Assembly (NCBI GenBank): GCA_900769785.1 | Contig: CAAGHV010000168.1 | Coordinates: forward strand, 1-6,802 | Direction: 5' to 3' | Origin: Bacteroidales bacterium | Lineage (GTDB): Bacteria > Bacteroidota > Bacteroidia > Bacteroidales > P3 | DNA: 6,802 nt | Part shown: piece after piece, positions 1-6,438 of the stretch | How the letters are laid out: each line of letters begins with the position of its first letter | Numbering within the stretch: the stretch's first letter is position 1 | Translations under genes and position numbers: made by a program | Notes under the pieces: model-generated | What the model was told of the DNA's origin: nothing | The model's database searches: none | Seen by the model: the letters and a program-made list of their open reading frames with translations, nothing else

Positions 1-10
1 CTTCCGATCT
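1..10. other. Illumina adapter remnant at contig edge
   Basis: The first ten bases, CTTCCGATCT, are identical to the 3' end shared by the standard Illumina sequencing adapters. They sit exactly at the edge of the sequence, where untrimmed adapter is expected. They happen to keep the downstream reading frame open, so software would translate them as protein, but they should not be taken as genomic. A chance match of ten bases at this exact spot is unlikely but cannot be excluded. Confidence 0.85.
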
Positions 11-532
11 CCACGACGACAAAAAAAACCAACAATAACACAGACTGAAGCACCTAAACCCCAAGCCAAAACAGGAGCCAAAAACATAAGCGAAGAATCT
101 GAAACACCTGCTTTAGAAGTGAAAGTTACCATCATGGACTCCAATCAAAATGGCATTACAAACGTGACCACAGATAAAAAAGATGAGGTAACACAACAAC
201 GCCAAAATAACCAAACAAATACCGAAATCAAACAGGAAACCACTGCCGCCGACGATATGGTTAAATATCGTGTACAATTTTTGATAGAAAAGAACCCCCT
301 GCCCGAAAACGATCCAAAATTCAAAGGTGTGACAGGATACAGTTATTATCAACAAGATGGCACAATACGCTATACCAAAGGCGATGAAACCAATGTAGAA
401 AAAGCCCAAGAGATAGCCAAAGAACTAAAAGAAAAAGGGTTCAAAGGTGCTTTTATTGTCCCGTTCTACAAAGGAGAACGTATATCGGGGTACGAAGCAA
501 AAAAAATAAACGAAACAAAAAATAAACAATAA
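11..532 (+). CDS. C-terminal part of probable N-acetylmuramoyl-L-alanine amidase (5' end missing)
   Basis: The frame is open from the left edge to a TAA at 530-532, giving about 173 residues with no start inside the window. An in-frame GTG at 119 is probably only an internal valine. The first half is a low-complexity linker rich in Pro, Lys, Thr, Gln and Asn. From about 264 comes a compact domain opening with KYRVQFLIEKNPLPENDPKF and containing GYSYYQQDG, IRYTKGD and FKGAFIVPFYKGERI. From memory, this resembles the SPOR-like tail of Bacteroidota cell-wall amidases, with a YKVQFL opening, a YYQ..G..KYTYG centre and a DAFIIAF end. Those enzymes cleave the bond between MurNAc and L-Ala in peptidoglycan. 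The amidase domain itself would lie upstream, so the enzymatic call rests on the tail and on the MCE gene that follows, a common pairing in Bacteroidales. Another SPOR-tailed envelope protein is possible. The mlaD-like gene starts 48 bp downstream. Confidence 0.65.
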   Translation, partial: PRRQKKPTITQTEAPKPQAKTGAKNISEESETPALEVKVTIMDSNQNGITNVTTDKKDEVTQQRQNNQTNTEIKQETTAADDMVKYRVQFLIEKNPLPENDPKFKGVTGYSYYQQDGTIRYTKGDETNVEKAQEIAKELKEKGFKGAFIVPFYKGERISGYEAKKINETKNKQ

Positions 533-580
533 TCCTATATCGTTTATTTATATAGTGTATTTTTTTGAATAACAAAACAA

Positions 581-1531
581 ATGAAGATAAAGACAGAGAC
601 AAAAGTTGGATTGATAGGAGTTGCCACTATTGCCATACTAGTATGGGGCATCAACTTTTTGAAGGGTAAAAATCTTTTCGAAAAGCAAGATACATATTAC
701 GCAAAATATGACAACATCAACGGCTTGTTACCAACAAGCTATGTTTTTATCAACGGAATGAAGGTAGGCAAAGTAAACGAAATACAATATATGGATGCAC
801 AAATGAAATCATTCCTTGTATGTTTCGATATACCTGCATCAATACAAATACCCACCAATTCAATAGCCGAAGTATATAGTTCCGATATATTAGGCTCCAA
901 AGCCATGCGTATAATTATCGGCGATGCCACATCTTACCTGTCAGAAAACGATACCATGCTCTCCAAAAACGATGACGAGTCGATGCTATCCGAAATAGGA
1001 AAGATACTTGAACCTTACAGTGAAAAAGTCGACAACATAATCAGCAACTTGGATTCGGTGATAGAATCGGCAAATAAGATATTGGACCAAAAAACACAAA
1101 AAGAGATACAGATTATGATAACCAATGCCAATCATATATCAACTAACTTGGCTACACTTTCCGAAAATCTCAACGAAATAACTTCGCGCGACAAAGAAAA
1201 AATTCACAACATATTTACAAATATTGAAAACCTATGTAATACCCTTGATGATAACGATGATAAACTCGCTATGGCAATAGATAATTTTGCCAATATAAGC
1301 GACACTTTGGCTCATGCCAACATATCGGCTATAATGCAGGATATAAATATCTCACTAGAGTCTCTATCAAATACTCTGCACAAGATAAACAAGGGCAACG
1401 GCAACTTAGGACTACTTATAAACGATGAGAACCTATATAATAACCTAGAACGTTCGAGCCGAAGTCTCGATTCATTAATCAACGATATACGAAACAATCC
1501 TAAACGTTATTTAAATATATCAATCTTCTAA
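581..1531 (+). CDS. MlaD-family (MCE domain) protein
   Basis: This 316-residue protein has a short cytoplasmic N-terminus, one membrane anchor at about residues 8-27 (VGLIGVATIAILVWGINFLK) and an MCE domain at about 36-115, including YDNINGLLPTSYVFINGMKVGKV and the SSDILGSKAMRIIIGD end. A long helical region follows (about 135-275, many Ile/Leu/Asn repeats), then a conserved-looking tail, GNGNLGLLINDENLYNNL through DIRNNPKRYL. This is the usual layout of Bacteroidota MlaD-like proteins. MCE proteins bind phospholipids and move them between inner and outer membranes, usually with an MlaE permease and MlaF ATPase. Neither is in the window. The ATG at 581 is preceded by the A-rich AATAACAAAACAA and no Shine-Dalgarno, as expected here. 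The gene probably shares a transcript with the amidase upstream and the ATPase 13 bp downstream. The family is clear; the lipid substrate is unknown. Confidence 0.88.
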   Translation: MKIKTETKVGLIGVATIAILVWGINFLKGKNLFEKQDTYYAKYDNINGLLPTSYVFINGMKVGKVNEIQYMDAQMKSFLVCFDIPASIQIPTNSIAEVYSSDILGSKAMRIIIGDATSYLSENDTMLSKNDDESMLSEIGKILEPYSEKVDNIISNLDSVIESANKILDQKTQKEIQIMITNANHISTNLATLSENLNEITSRDKEKIHNIFTNIENLCNTLDDNDDKLAMAIDNFANISDTLAHANISAIMQDINISLESLSNTLHKINKGNGNLGLLINDENLYNNLERSSRSLDSLINDIRNNPKRYLNISIF

Positions 1532-1544
1532 TAACCACTATTTT

Positions 1545-2456
1545 ATGTCGATAAATGTTGAAAACATTACCAAAATATACGGAACACAAAAGGCATTAGA
1601 CCAAGTAAGCTTTTCTATAAATGAAGGAGAGATAGTGGGATTACTCGGACCCAATGGCGCCGGAAAATCCACGCTAATGAAAATAATCACTTGTTTCATT
1701 CCACCTACATCAGGCAATGTATCGGTGTATGGAAATAATATTTTCGACAACCCGATAGAGATACGCCAAAATATTGGCTATCTGCCCGAACACAACCCCT
1801 TATACCTAGAAATGTATGTACGTGAGTTCCTGGAGTTTGTTGGAGGAATATACAATCTTGGCAAAAATATAAAAGAACGTGTGGAAGAGATAATTGAACT
1901 GACCGGCCTAACTAAGGAGGCCAACAAAAAAATAGGCCAATTATCGAAGGGTTACCGTCAGCGAGTGGGTATTGCTCAAGCGCTTATACACGATCCCAAA
2001 GTACTGATACTTGACGAACCTACTACCGGACTTGACCCCAACCAACTTGAAGAGATACGCCAACTAATAAAAAAGATTGGCCAAAAGAAAATAGTGATGC
2101 TATCGACACATATTATGCAGGAAGTAGAAGCCATTTGTTCGAGAGTAATAATTATAAACTCCGGCAAAATTGTGGCAGACGACAAAACTGAGAACCTTCA
2201 CTCACTACAAACCAATAGCAACCAATATCTTGTGGAATTCAACAAAGAAGTGAACATACACGAGATAAAAAATCTCAACAACATCCGAAACGTTTCCTAC
2301 AACGGCAACAACACTTACACCATTACCTCAAAAAGCAATGCCGACATACGCGAAACCATATTCAAGTGGGCAGTAGATAATGATTACATGGTGCTTACAA
2401 TAAGGAAGGTTGATAACAATCTAGAACAAATATTCCACGACCTTACATCGAAATAA
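1545..2456 (+). CDS. gldA: GldA-type ABC transporter ATP-binding protein
   Basis: A complete 303-residue ABC ATPase. Walker A is GPNGAGKST (residues 35-43), the signature motif is LSKGYRQR (133-140), and Walker B is VLILDEPT (153-160) with catalytic Glu158. The D-loop is GLDP (162-165) and the switch His is in LSTHIM (His189). The usual Q-loop Gln is Glu82 in GYLPEHNPLY, common in the NatA/GldA branch. An extra C-terminal domain (about 220-303) fits ATPases that partner separate GldF/G or DUF-type permeases. The sequence strongly resembles the gliding-associated subunit GldA, but GldA-like ATPases also occur in non-gliding Bacteroidales, so the symbol denotes family rather than motility. No permease gene follows; after the stop come a hairpin and the convergent tnaA. 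The 13-bp gap from the MCE gene suggests co-transcription. The ATG is preceded by an A/T-rich stretch without a Shine-Dalgarno. Confidence 0.85.
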   Translation: MSINVENITKIYGTQKALDQVSFSINEGEIVGLLGPNGAGKSTLMKIITCFIPPTSGNVSVYGNNIFDNPIEIRQNIGYLPEHNPLYLEMYVREFLEFVGGIYNLGKNIKERVEEIIELTGLTKEANKKIGQLSKGYRQRVGIAQALIHDPKVLILDEPTTGLDPNQLEEIRQLIKKIGQKKIVMLSTHIMQEVEAICSRVIIINSGKIVADDKTENLHSLQTNSNQYLVEFNKEVNIHEIKNLNNIRNVSYNGNNTYTITSKSNADIRETIFKWAVDNDYMVLTIRKVDNNLEQIFHDLTSK

Positions 2457-2484
2457 TAATCTCCTAATAAAATCACTATTATTA

Positions 2485-2529
2485 TAGCCGTTGCAATAAA
2501 CCGCCAACTACGGTACATTGCAACGGCTA
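2485..2529 (+). terminator. Nested hairpin, probable terminator of the envelope operon
   Basis: A perfect 13-bp stem pairs 2485-2497 (TAGCCGTTGCAAT) with 2517-2529. Inside it, after a 2-nt internal loop on each side, ACCG (2500-2503) pairs with CGGT (2511-2514) around a 7-nt loop. It lies 28 bp past the ATPase stop, between convergent genes. The downstream T-rich tract (TCTTTT at 2535-2540) is short and offset, so it may be a weak or factor-assisted terminator, or only a 3'-end stabiliser. Confidence 0.55.
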
Positions 2530-2703
2530 CAATGTCTTTTACACACACCTCCCTTACTATTTTCTATGATTAAATTCTACCTTTCGAGCTATAAATCCCG
2601 AAAGATTTAATGATAAAATTTAATTTTCCAAGTTATCCTCTAAAGTAATAGCAGCTAGTCTATATGTAAAACATACCGTCATATACAGTAGCGAAAGGTG
2701 GGG
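2530..2703. other. Spacer between convergent genes with a minor hairpin
   Basis: No gene is seen here. A bulged hairpin can form: ATTAAAT (2569-2575) with 2605-2611 and CTTTCG (2581-2586) with 2599-2604, leaving a 5-nt bulge and a 12-nt loop. A second CGAAAGGT at 2692-2699 could compete for pairing with 2579-2586. The stretch is AT-rich, so part of this pairing may be chance. Confidence 0.3.
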
Positions 2704-2739
2704 AAAATAAAAAGCGGCTCTTCGCTGTTGAAGAGCCGC
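2704..2739 (-). terminator. Intrinsic terminator of tnaA
   Basis: Read on the - strand, a perfect 10-bp GC-rich stem (GCGGCTCTTC, 2730-2739 pairing with 2714-2723) with a 6-nt loop is followed directly by TTTTTATTTT (2704-2713). It begins 24 bp after the tnaA stop codon. This is a textbook Rho-independent terminator in the tnaA direction; the + strand lacks a T-run after the stem. Confidence 0.92.
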
Positions 2740-2763
2740 CCTAAATGACTATTGAAAGTATAA

Positions 2764-4140
2764 TTATTTGATTTCTTCCAATTGTACTGTAAAATGGCGT
2801 AGAAGTGGAGCTTCCCAAGTGATACGATAGCCATGTTTAATTTCGTTGCGACGATCGTAAACATTCTTAAGAGCAACTGCTATTACGTCCATATGATTGT
2901 TGGTGTATGTACGACGAGCAATACACAAACGAAGAAGATCAAGTCCGCCAAAACGGTTTTCGCGAGTTACAGGGTCACGGTCAGCAAGTATATAACCGAT
3001 TTCGCAACCACGCACACCGGCTTCCTTGTACAATTCGATAGCCAATGTTTGAGCGGGGAACTCTTCCTTAGGAACGTTTGTAAGTATCAAAGAAGCATCA
3101 ACAAACAAAGCGTGTCCACCTACAGGGCGTTGGTAAGGAATACCAAATTCGTCCAAACGAGCAGCTAAGTATTGAACTTGTTTGATACGAGTTTCGATTG
3201 TTTCAAGTTCTGTATTTTCGTCCAAACCTACAGCTAGTGCATCCATATCACGACCGTTCATACCGCCGTAAGTAAGGAAACCTTCGTAGCGGATACAGAA
3301 ACCTTTAGCGCCTTCGTACCAATCTTCATGACGTGTAGCTATAAAACCGCCCATGTTTACCAAACCGTCTTTTTTGGACGACATAGTCATACCATCAGCC
3401 AAAGAGAATATTTCTTTAACGATTTCTTTGATAGTCTTATCGGCATAACCGGCTTCGCGAGTTTTGATAAAGTAAGCATTTTCTACAAAACGAGCCGAAT
3501 CGTAAACCACTCTCTTGCCATATTTGTCGGCCAAAGCGCGTACACCACGCAAGTTTTCCATCGATACAGGTTGACCGCCGGCAGTGTTGTTGGTGATAGT
3601 CATGATGATGAAAGGAACTTTGTCGCCTTTTTCTATAAGAACTTGTTCCAATTTCTTAAGATCAACGTTACCTTTGAAAGGCAATTCAAGTTGAGTATCT
3701 TTAGCTTCGTCGATAGTACAGTCAACAGCAAAAGCTTGACGGCCTTCGATGTGACCTTTTGTAGTATCGAAGTGAGAATTGCCAGGTACAAAATCACCTT
3801 CTTTTACAAGATAGCTAAACAATACGTTTTCGGCAGCACGTCCTTGGTGAGTAGGTATAACCCATTCAAAACCTGTAAGACGAGTGATTGTTTCTTTCAA
3901 GTGGAAGAAAGAAGAAGCACCTGCGTAACTTTCGTCGCCGGTCATCATAGCAGCCCATTGACGGTCGCTCATAGCGCCTGTACCTGAGTCGGTGATACAA
4001 TCGATATACACTTGACTGGATTTCAATCCAAACAAATTGTAATGAGCATCTTTAATCCATTTTTCGCGTTCTTCGCGAGTAGATTTGCGTAGAGGCTCAA
4101 CCATTTTAATTTTGTAAGATTCTGCAAATGGTAGTTCCAT
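2764..4140 (-). CDS. tnaA: Tryptophanase (L-tryptophan indole-lyase)
   Basis: A full-length 458-residue PLP-dependent beta-eliminating lyase that converts L-tryptophan to indole, pyruvate and ammonia in the cytoplasm. Visible landmarks are GDESYAG (Tyr72), PTHQGR (96-101), YDSAR (Asp214 and Arg217, cofactor ring and phosphate region), SSKKDG with the Schiff-base lysine Lys257, and LLRLCIARR with the substrate-carboxylate Arg404. Three positions separate it from the close relative tyrosine phenol-lyase: Asp125 in FDTTKGH (Thr in TPL), Ile381 in CEIG (Arg in TPL), and His449 in LRHFT (Phe in TPL). All three match tryptophanase. The ATG at 4140 gives the family N-terminus (LPFAESYKIKMVEPLR) and is preceded by AAAAATAAGATATT, with no Shine-Dalgarno. 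Ile codons are mainly ATC, unlike the ATA-rich neighbours, suggesting high expression. It is monocistronic, with its own terminator and a long leader. No adjacent tryptophan permease gene (tnaB) is present. Confidence 0.96.
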   Translation of the reverse strand: MELPFAESYKIKMVEPLRKSTREEREKWIKDAHYNLFGLKSSQVYIDCITDSGTGAMSDRQWAAMMTGDESYAGASSFFHLKETITRLTGFEWVIPTHQGRAAENVLFSYLVKEGDFVPGNSHFDTTKGHIEGRQAFAVDCTIDEAKDTQLELPFKGNVDLKKLEQVLIEKGDKVPFIIMTITNNTAGGQPVSMENLRGVRALADKYGKRVVYDSARFVENAYFIKTREAGYADKTIKEIVKEIFSLADGMTMSSKKDGLVNMGGFIATRHEDWYEGAKGFCIRYEGFLTYGGMNGRDMDALAVGLDENTELETIETRIKQVQYLAARLDEFGIPYQRPVGGHALFVDASLILTNVPKEEFPAQTLAIELYKEAGVRGCEIGYILADRDPVTRENRFGGLDLLRLCIARRTYTNNHMDVIAVALKNVYDRRNEIKHGYRITWEAPLLRHFTVQLEEIK

Positions 4141-4301
4141 AATATCTTATTTTTAATTGTTGTGTTATTTAATATATCTATTTTTATCTTATTCTAATTT
4201 CTATTGGTGTACAAACAATAAAAAGTACAGTAGTTCGAAAAGAAAAGTTTGCGTGAAATATATGGCAAAAAGGAATACGAGCAGTACTTACGGACTACCC
4301 G
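4141..4301 (-). promoter_or_regulatory. tnaA mRNA leader, untranslated part
   Basis: If the promoter at 4392-4422 drives tnaA, these 161 nt lie between a small upstream reading frame and the tnaA ATG. Read on the - strand, the segment starts with a weak ACGG/CCGT hairpin near 4290-4301 and a CCTTTTT run near 4270, and then becomes A/T-rich. No known riboswitch fold is recognisable. I found no good TAnnTTTG box nearer to tnaA; the closest sequence is TATTGTTTG near 4215, which has one base too many. Confidence 0.4.
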
Positions 4302-4382
4302 TTACAATATTATGAATTCGTCTCTATTCTTGATATTTAGATACGAATGACAAGGGATTATATTTATTATTGTGTTCTTCAT
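4302..4382 (-). CDS. Possible 26-residue leader peptide upstream of tnaA
   Basis: On the - strand an ATG at 4382-4380 opens a 26-codon frame ending in TAA at 4304-4302. The peptide begins MKNTIINIIPCHSYLN and ends in IIL. The start lies 9 nt after the TAACTTTG box, so the message would have almost no 5' leader, just as for ribD on the other side. Its size and place recall the TnaC leader peptide of enterobacteria, but there is no Trp, and Pro occurs at residue 10 rather than at the end. A short frame this long can arise by chance in AT-rich DNA, so translation is unproven. Confidence 0.3.
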   Translation of the reverse strand: MKNTIINIIPCHSYLNIKNRDEFIIL

Positions 4383-4391
4383 TTTCGGGTG

Positions 4392-4422
4392 CAAAGTTAG
4401 TGCTTTTTCCTGACATGGCAAA
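4392..4422 (-). promoter_or_regulatory. Bacteroidota-type promoter, tnaA direction
   Basis: On the - strand TTTG (4422-4419) is followed after exactly 19 bp by TAACTTTG (4399-4392). This matches the -33 TTTG and -7 TAnnTTTG elements of the primary Bacteroides sigma factor at the expected spacing. Transcription would start around 4385-4388. The next - strand gene is tnaA, about 245 nt downstream. Confidence 0.75.
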
Positions 4423-4447
4423 ATTTTTTTCCAAATTTATTTTCTTT

Positions 4448-4482
4448 TTTGTTTTCCGTTTCCAAATAAATTTGTACTTTTG
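4448..4482 (+). promoter_or_regulatory. Bacteroidota-type promoter of ribD
   Basis: TACTTTTG at 4475-4482 is a perfect TAnnTTTG -7 element, followed by the CAAAT often seen there. A TTTG at 4448-4451 could be the -33 element, but its 23-bp spacing is longer than the usual 19-21 bp, so the -33 assignment is weaker. The predicted start (about 4486-4489) is at or next to the ribD ATG at 4490, leaving essentially no 5' leader. Confidence 0.7.
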
Positions 4483-4489
4483 CAAATCT

Positions 4490-5572
4490 ATGACATACGA
4501 CGAAATATACATACAACGATGCTTTGCTTTGGCAGAAAACGGCATACAGCATGTAGCCCCTAATCCGATGGTGGGCTGTGTGATAGTGAAGAACAATGAG
4601 ATAATTTCGGAAGGTTTCCACCAATGCTGTGGCCAAAACCATGCCGAACGCAATGCCATTCTTCGACTCGAGAACAAATCGCTGTTGGAAGGCAGCACAT
4701 TGTATGTAAACCTTGAGCCCTGCTCTCACTATGGCAAAACGCCACCTTGTGCCGACCTTATTGCACAATATCCATTCAGCAGGGTGGTGATATGCAATCT
4801 AGACCCCAACCCACTGGTAGCAGGACGTGGTATAGAAAAGCTCCGCAATGCCGGTATAGAGGTTACAACCGGTGTACTTGATAGTCAAGGCCGATTTCTG
4901 AACCGACGCTTTTTCACCTTTATGGAACAGCAGCGGCCACACATAATATTAAAGTGGGCACAAACTCGCGATGGACTGATGGATATAGACCGTGGCGACA
5001 AATGCCAACAAGCCTATTGGATTACCAACGAAAAACTGAAACATGAAGTACACAAGTGGCGTACACAAGAAGCTGCCATTATGGTGGGAACACAAACTGT
5101 GGTGAACGACAACCCCCAATTAACCTCCCGACTATGGCATGGCAATAACCCACTGCGTATAGCCATAGACCGAACAGGACGGCTGCCCAAAACTGCTGCT
5201 ATACTCGATGGCTCTACACCTACAATTATATATACCGAAAATAGCAACCTCGTTTCGGCAGACAACCTTACCTATGTTACAATAAACTTCACCAACCTAT
5301 TGCCCGAAATACTCAACGACCTTTGGCAACGCAAAATACAATCGGTAATAGTAGAAGGTGGTAGGCAACTACTTGACACTTTCATATCAGAAAACCTTTG
5401 GGACGAAGCCCGTGTACTGATAGGCAACAAAATGTTTGGCAAAGGGCTTAACGCCCCTACACTACACACACCACCCACCACTACAAAGCAAGTGGACGAC
5501 GACTTCGTGTGCCTATATTACAACCAACCTCAAAACCACTACCTATGCTCAACGATACATACAAAACCATAA
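4490..5572 (+). CDS. ribD: Bifunctional riboflavin biosynthesis protein RibD
   Basis: A complete 360-residue enzyme for two successive steps of riboflavin synthesis: deamination of the 2,5-diaminopyrimidine ribosyl-phosphate made by GTP cyclohydrolase II, then NADPH-dependent reduction of the ribose side chain. The deaminase domain (about 1-145) has the zinc site HAE (His51, Glu53) and PCSHYGKTPPC (Cys78, Cys87), plus APNPMVGC near the N-terminus. The reductase domain (about 148-350) shows ILKWAQTRDGLM, WITN, VGTQTVVNDNPQLTSR and VEGG. The ATG at 4490 was chosen because the family N-terminus (MTYDEIYIQRCFALAENG) starts there and the TAnnTTTG promoter box ends 7 bp before it. The frame is open 40 codons further upstream, but that part is Phe-rich promoter DNA. 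Its 3' end overlaps the yigZ-like gene by 28 bp. No other rib genes are in the window. AT-rich codon use matches the left-hand genes. Confidence 0.95.
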   Translation: MTYDEIYIQRCFALAENGIQHVAPNPMVGCVIVKNNEIISEGFHQCCGQNHAERNAILRLENKSLLEGSTLYVNLEPCSHYGKTPPCADLIAQYPFSRVVICNLDPNPLVAGRGIEKLRNAGIEVTTGVLDSQGRFLNRRFFTFMEQQRPHIILKWAQTRDGLMDIDRGDKCQQAYWITNEKLKHEVHKWRTQEAAIMVGTQTVVNDNPQLTSRLWHGNNPLRIAIDRTGRLPKTAAILDGSTPTIIYTENSNLVSADNLTYVTINFTNLLPEILNDLWQRKIQSVIVEGGRQLLDTFISENLWDEARVLIGNKMFGKGLNAPTLHTPPTTTKQVDDDFVCLYYNQPQNHYLCSTIHTKP

Positions 5573-6156
5573 AAGCACCTTGCGAAGGAATATACAAAGA
5601 AAAAGGAAGTAAATTCCTAGCCTTTGCCTTCCCTGTAACGTCCGAAACAGAAATAAAAAACCATGTGGATAGCATCAAAAAGGAATACTACGATGCACGC
5701 CACCACTGCTATGCCTACATATTGGGGCCCGACAAAGCCACCTATCGTGCCAACGACGATGGCGAGCCTTCGGGCACTGCCGGAAGGCCTATACACGGAC
5801 AGCTGCTTTCCAAAGACATTACCAACACCCTTGTAATAGTGGTGCGGTACTTTGGAGGTATCAAACTTGGTGTATCAGGTCTTATAAATGCATACAAAAC
5901 AGCCACCAAAGATGCTCTAGATAATGCCGAGGTGGTAGAAAAAACCGTAAACGAAATATATCGTGTAGAATTTGAGTACCCTCTTATGAACGATGTAATG
6001 CGACTACTGAAAGACGAAGGACTGGAGCAATTCAACCAAAGGTTTGAGATGAACTGCTCTCTAGACTTTGCGGTGCGCAAATCGCGTAGCACACGTGTAA
6101 CCGATGCCTTCGACAAAATACGCGGTGTTACTCTCACATTAATGCATACAGAATAA
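5545..6156 (+). CDS. yigZ: YigZ/IMPACT family protein
   Basis: The 203-residue product has the length of E. coli YigZ. The IMPACT N-terminal domain (about 5-125) carries SKFLAFAFPV, ARHHCYAYILG, DDGEPSGTAGRPI (71-83) and TNTLVIVVRYFGGIKLG (93-109). A smaller ferredoxin-like domain (about 138-195, DUF1949 type) follows. The family is conserved from bacteria to mammals. Mammalian IMPACT and yeast Yih1 act on Gcn2 regulation; the bacterial role is not settled, so no reaction is claimed. I start it at the ATG at 5545 (MLNDTYKTIKAP), which gives the family N-terminus; a GTG at 5509 would add twelve residues lying deep inside ribD. The 28-bp overlap with the ribD end suggests translational coupling and one transcript. 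Many Bacteroidales place a YigZ gene after ribD. Confidence 0.92.
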   Translation: MLNDTYKTIKAPCEGIYKEKGSKFLAFAFPVTSETEIKNHVDSIKKEYYDARHHCYAYILGPDKATYRANDDGEPSGTAGRPIHGQLLSKDITNTLVIVVRYFGGIKLGVSGLINAYKTATKDALDNAEVVEKTVNEIYRVEFEYPLMNDVMRLLKDEGLEQFNQRFEMNCSLDFAVRKSRSTRVTDAFDKIRGVTLTLMHTE

Positions 6157-6186
6157 GCAACTCCGACCATTGACACTTGGCATATC

Positions 6187-6369
6187 TATAAACCCAAATC
6201 AGTCATTAGGAGTTTTTGATGCTTATAATTATGACATATATAATTATTATACAATACGTTAGATCTTGATTTTTCTAATAACGGTCATTAGAAATTATCT
6301 ACCATAAAGTATTGTATATGTATTGCTTATACCAATTATACTATTTCTAACGACCGATTTGGGTTTATA
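6187..6369. repeat. 183-bp concentric foldback element
   Basis: Three inverted repeats share nearly one centre (6278-6283). The outer arms are 6187-6209 and 6347-6369 (23 bp, 21 matches, with ATAAACCCAAATC on the left and GATTTGGGTTTAT on the right). The middle arms are TATACAATAC (6248-6257) and GTATTGTATA (6309-6318), a perfect 10 bp. The inner palindrome spans 6272-6294 around one central base, with one mismatched pair. The layout suits a small palindromic element such as a MITE-like insertion, or a large RNA hairpin. No obvious short target-site duplication flanks it. Confidence 0.75.
6241..6350 (+). repeat. Direct repeat, copy 1
   Basis: This 110-bp stretch recurs at 6694-6802, 453 bp further on, with four substitutions (at 6280, 6301, 6332 and 6335) and one base less in copy 2 within the T-run near 6345. 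It is the core of the foldback and holds its middle and inner inverted repeats. The homology stops on the left near 6236-6241, so the left outer arm at 6187-6209 is not shared. Confidence 0.93.
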
Positions 6370-6438
6370 TCCATCCCCCATATTTAGAAGTTGTAACCCT
6401 GCGGTTCACGACCCATAAGTACCATACTTTTACACCAA

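Noticed and set aside
113..409. - strand hydrophobic frame (98 codons)
   Set aside because: It is opposite the amidase tail; the hydrophobic look comes from reading Lys/Asn-rich coding DNA backwards.
119..532. Separate small gene starting at the GTG at 119
   Set aside because: The frame is open to the left edge without a stop, and the linker composition runs on across 119, so this is the tail of a larger gene.
2833..3168. + strand reading frame (111 codons)
   Set aside because: It is also an antisense shadow of tnaA, with no domain or start signal.
3328..3987. Long + strand reading frame (219 codons)
   Set aside because: It lies wholly antisense to tnaA, whose protein is unmistakable, and its translation resembles no known family.
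2764..4140. Tyrosine phenol-lyase as the identity of the lyase
   Set aside because: Asp125, Ile381 and His449 are the tryptophanase choices at the three positions that separate the two enzymes.
4370..4489. 40-codon N-terminal extension of ribD
   Set aside because: It covers the promoter, begins at a GTG, is Phe-rich and is not part of RibD proteins; the family N-terminus starts at 4490.
4423..4489. FMN riboswitch ahead of ribD
   Set aside because: The predicted transcript starts within a few bases of the ATG, leaving no room, and no conserved FMN-element motifs are visible.
5509..5544. GTG start for the YigZ-like gene
   Set aside because: It adds twelve residues inside ribD that are not family-like; the ATG at 5545 gives the usual length.
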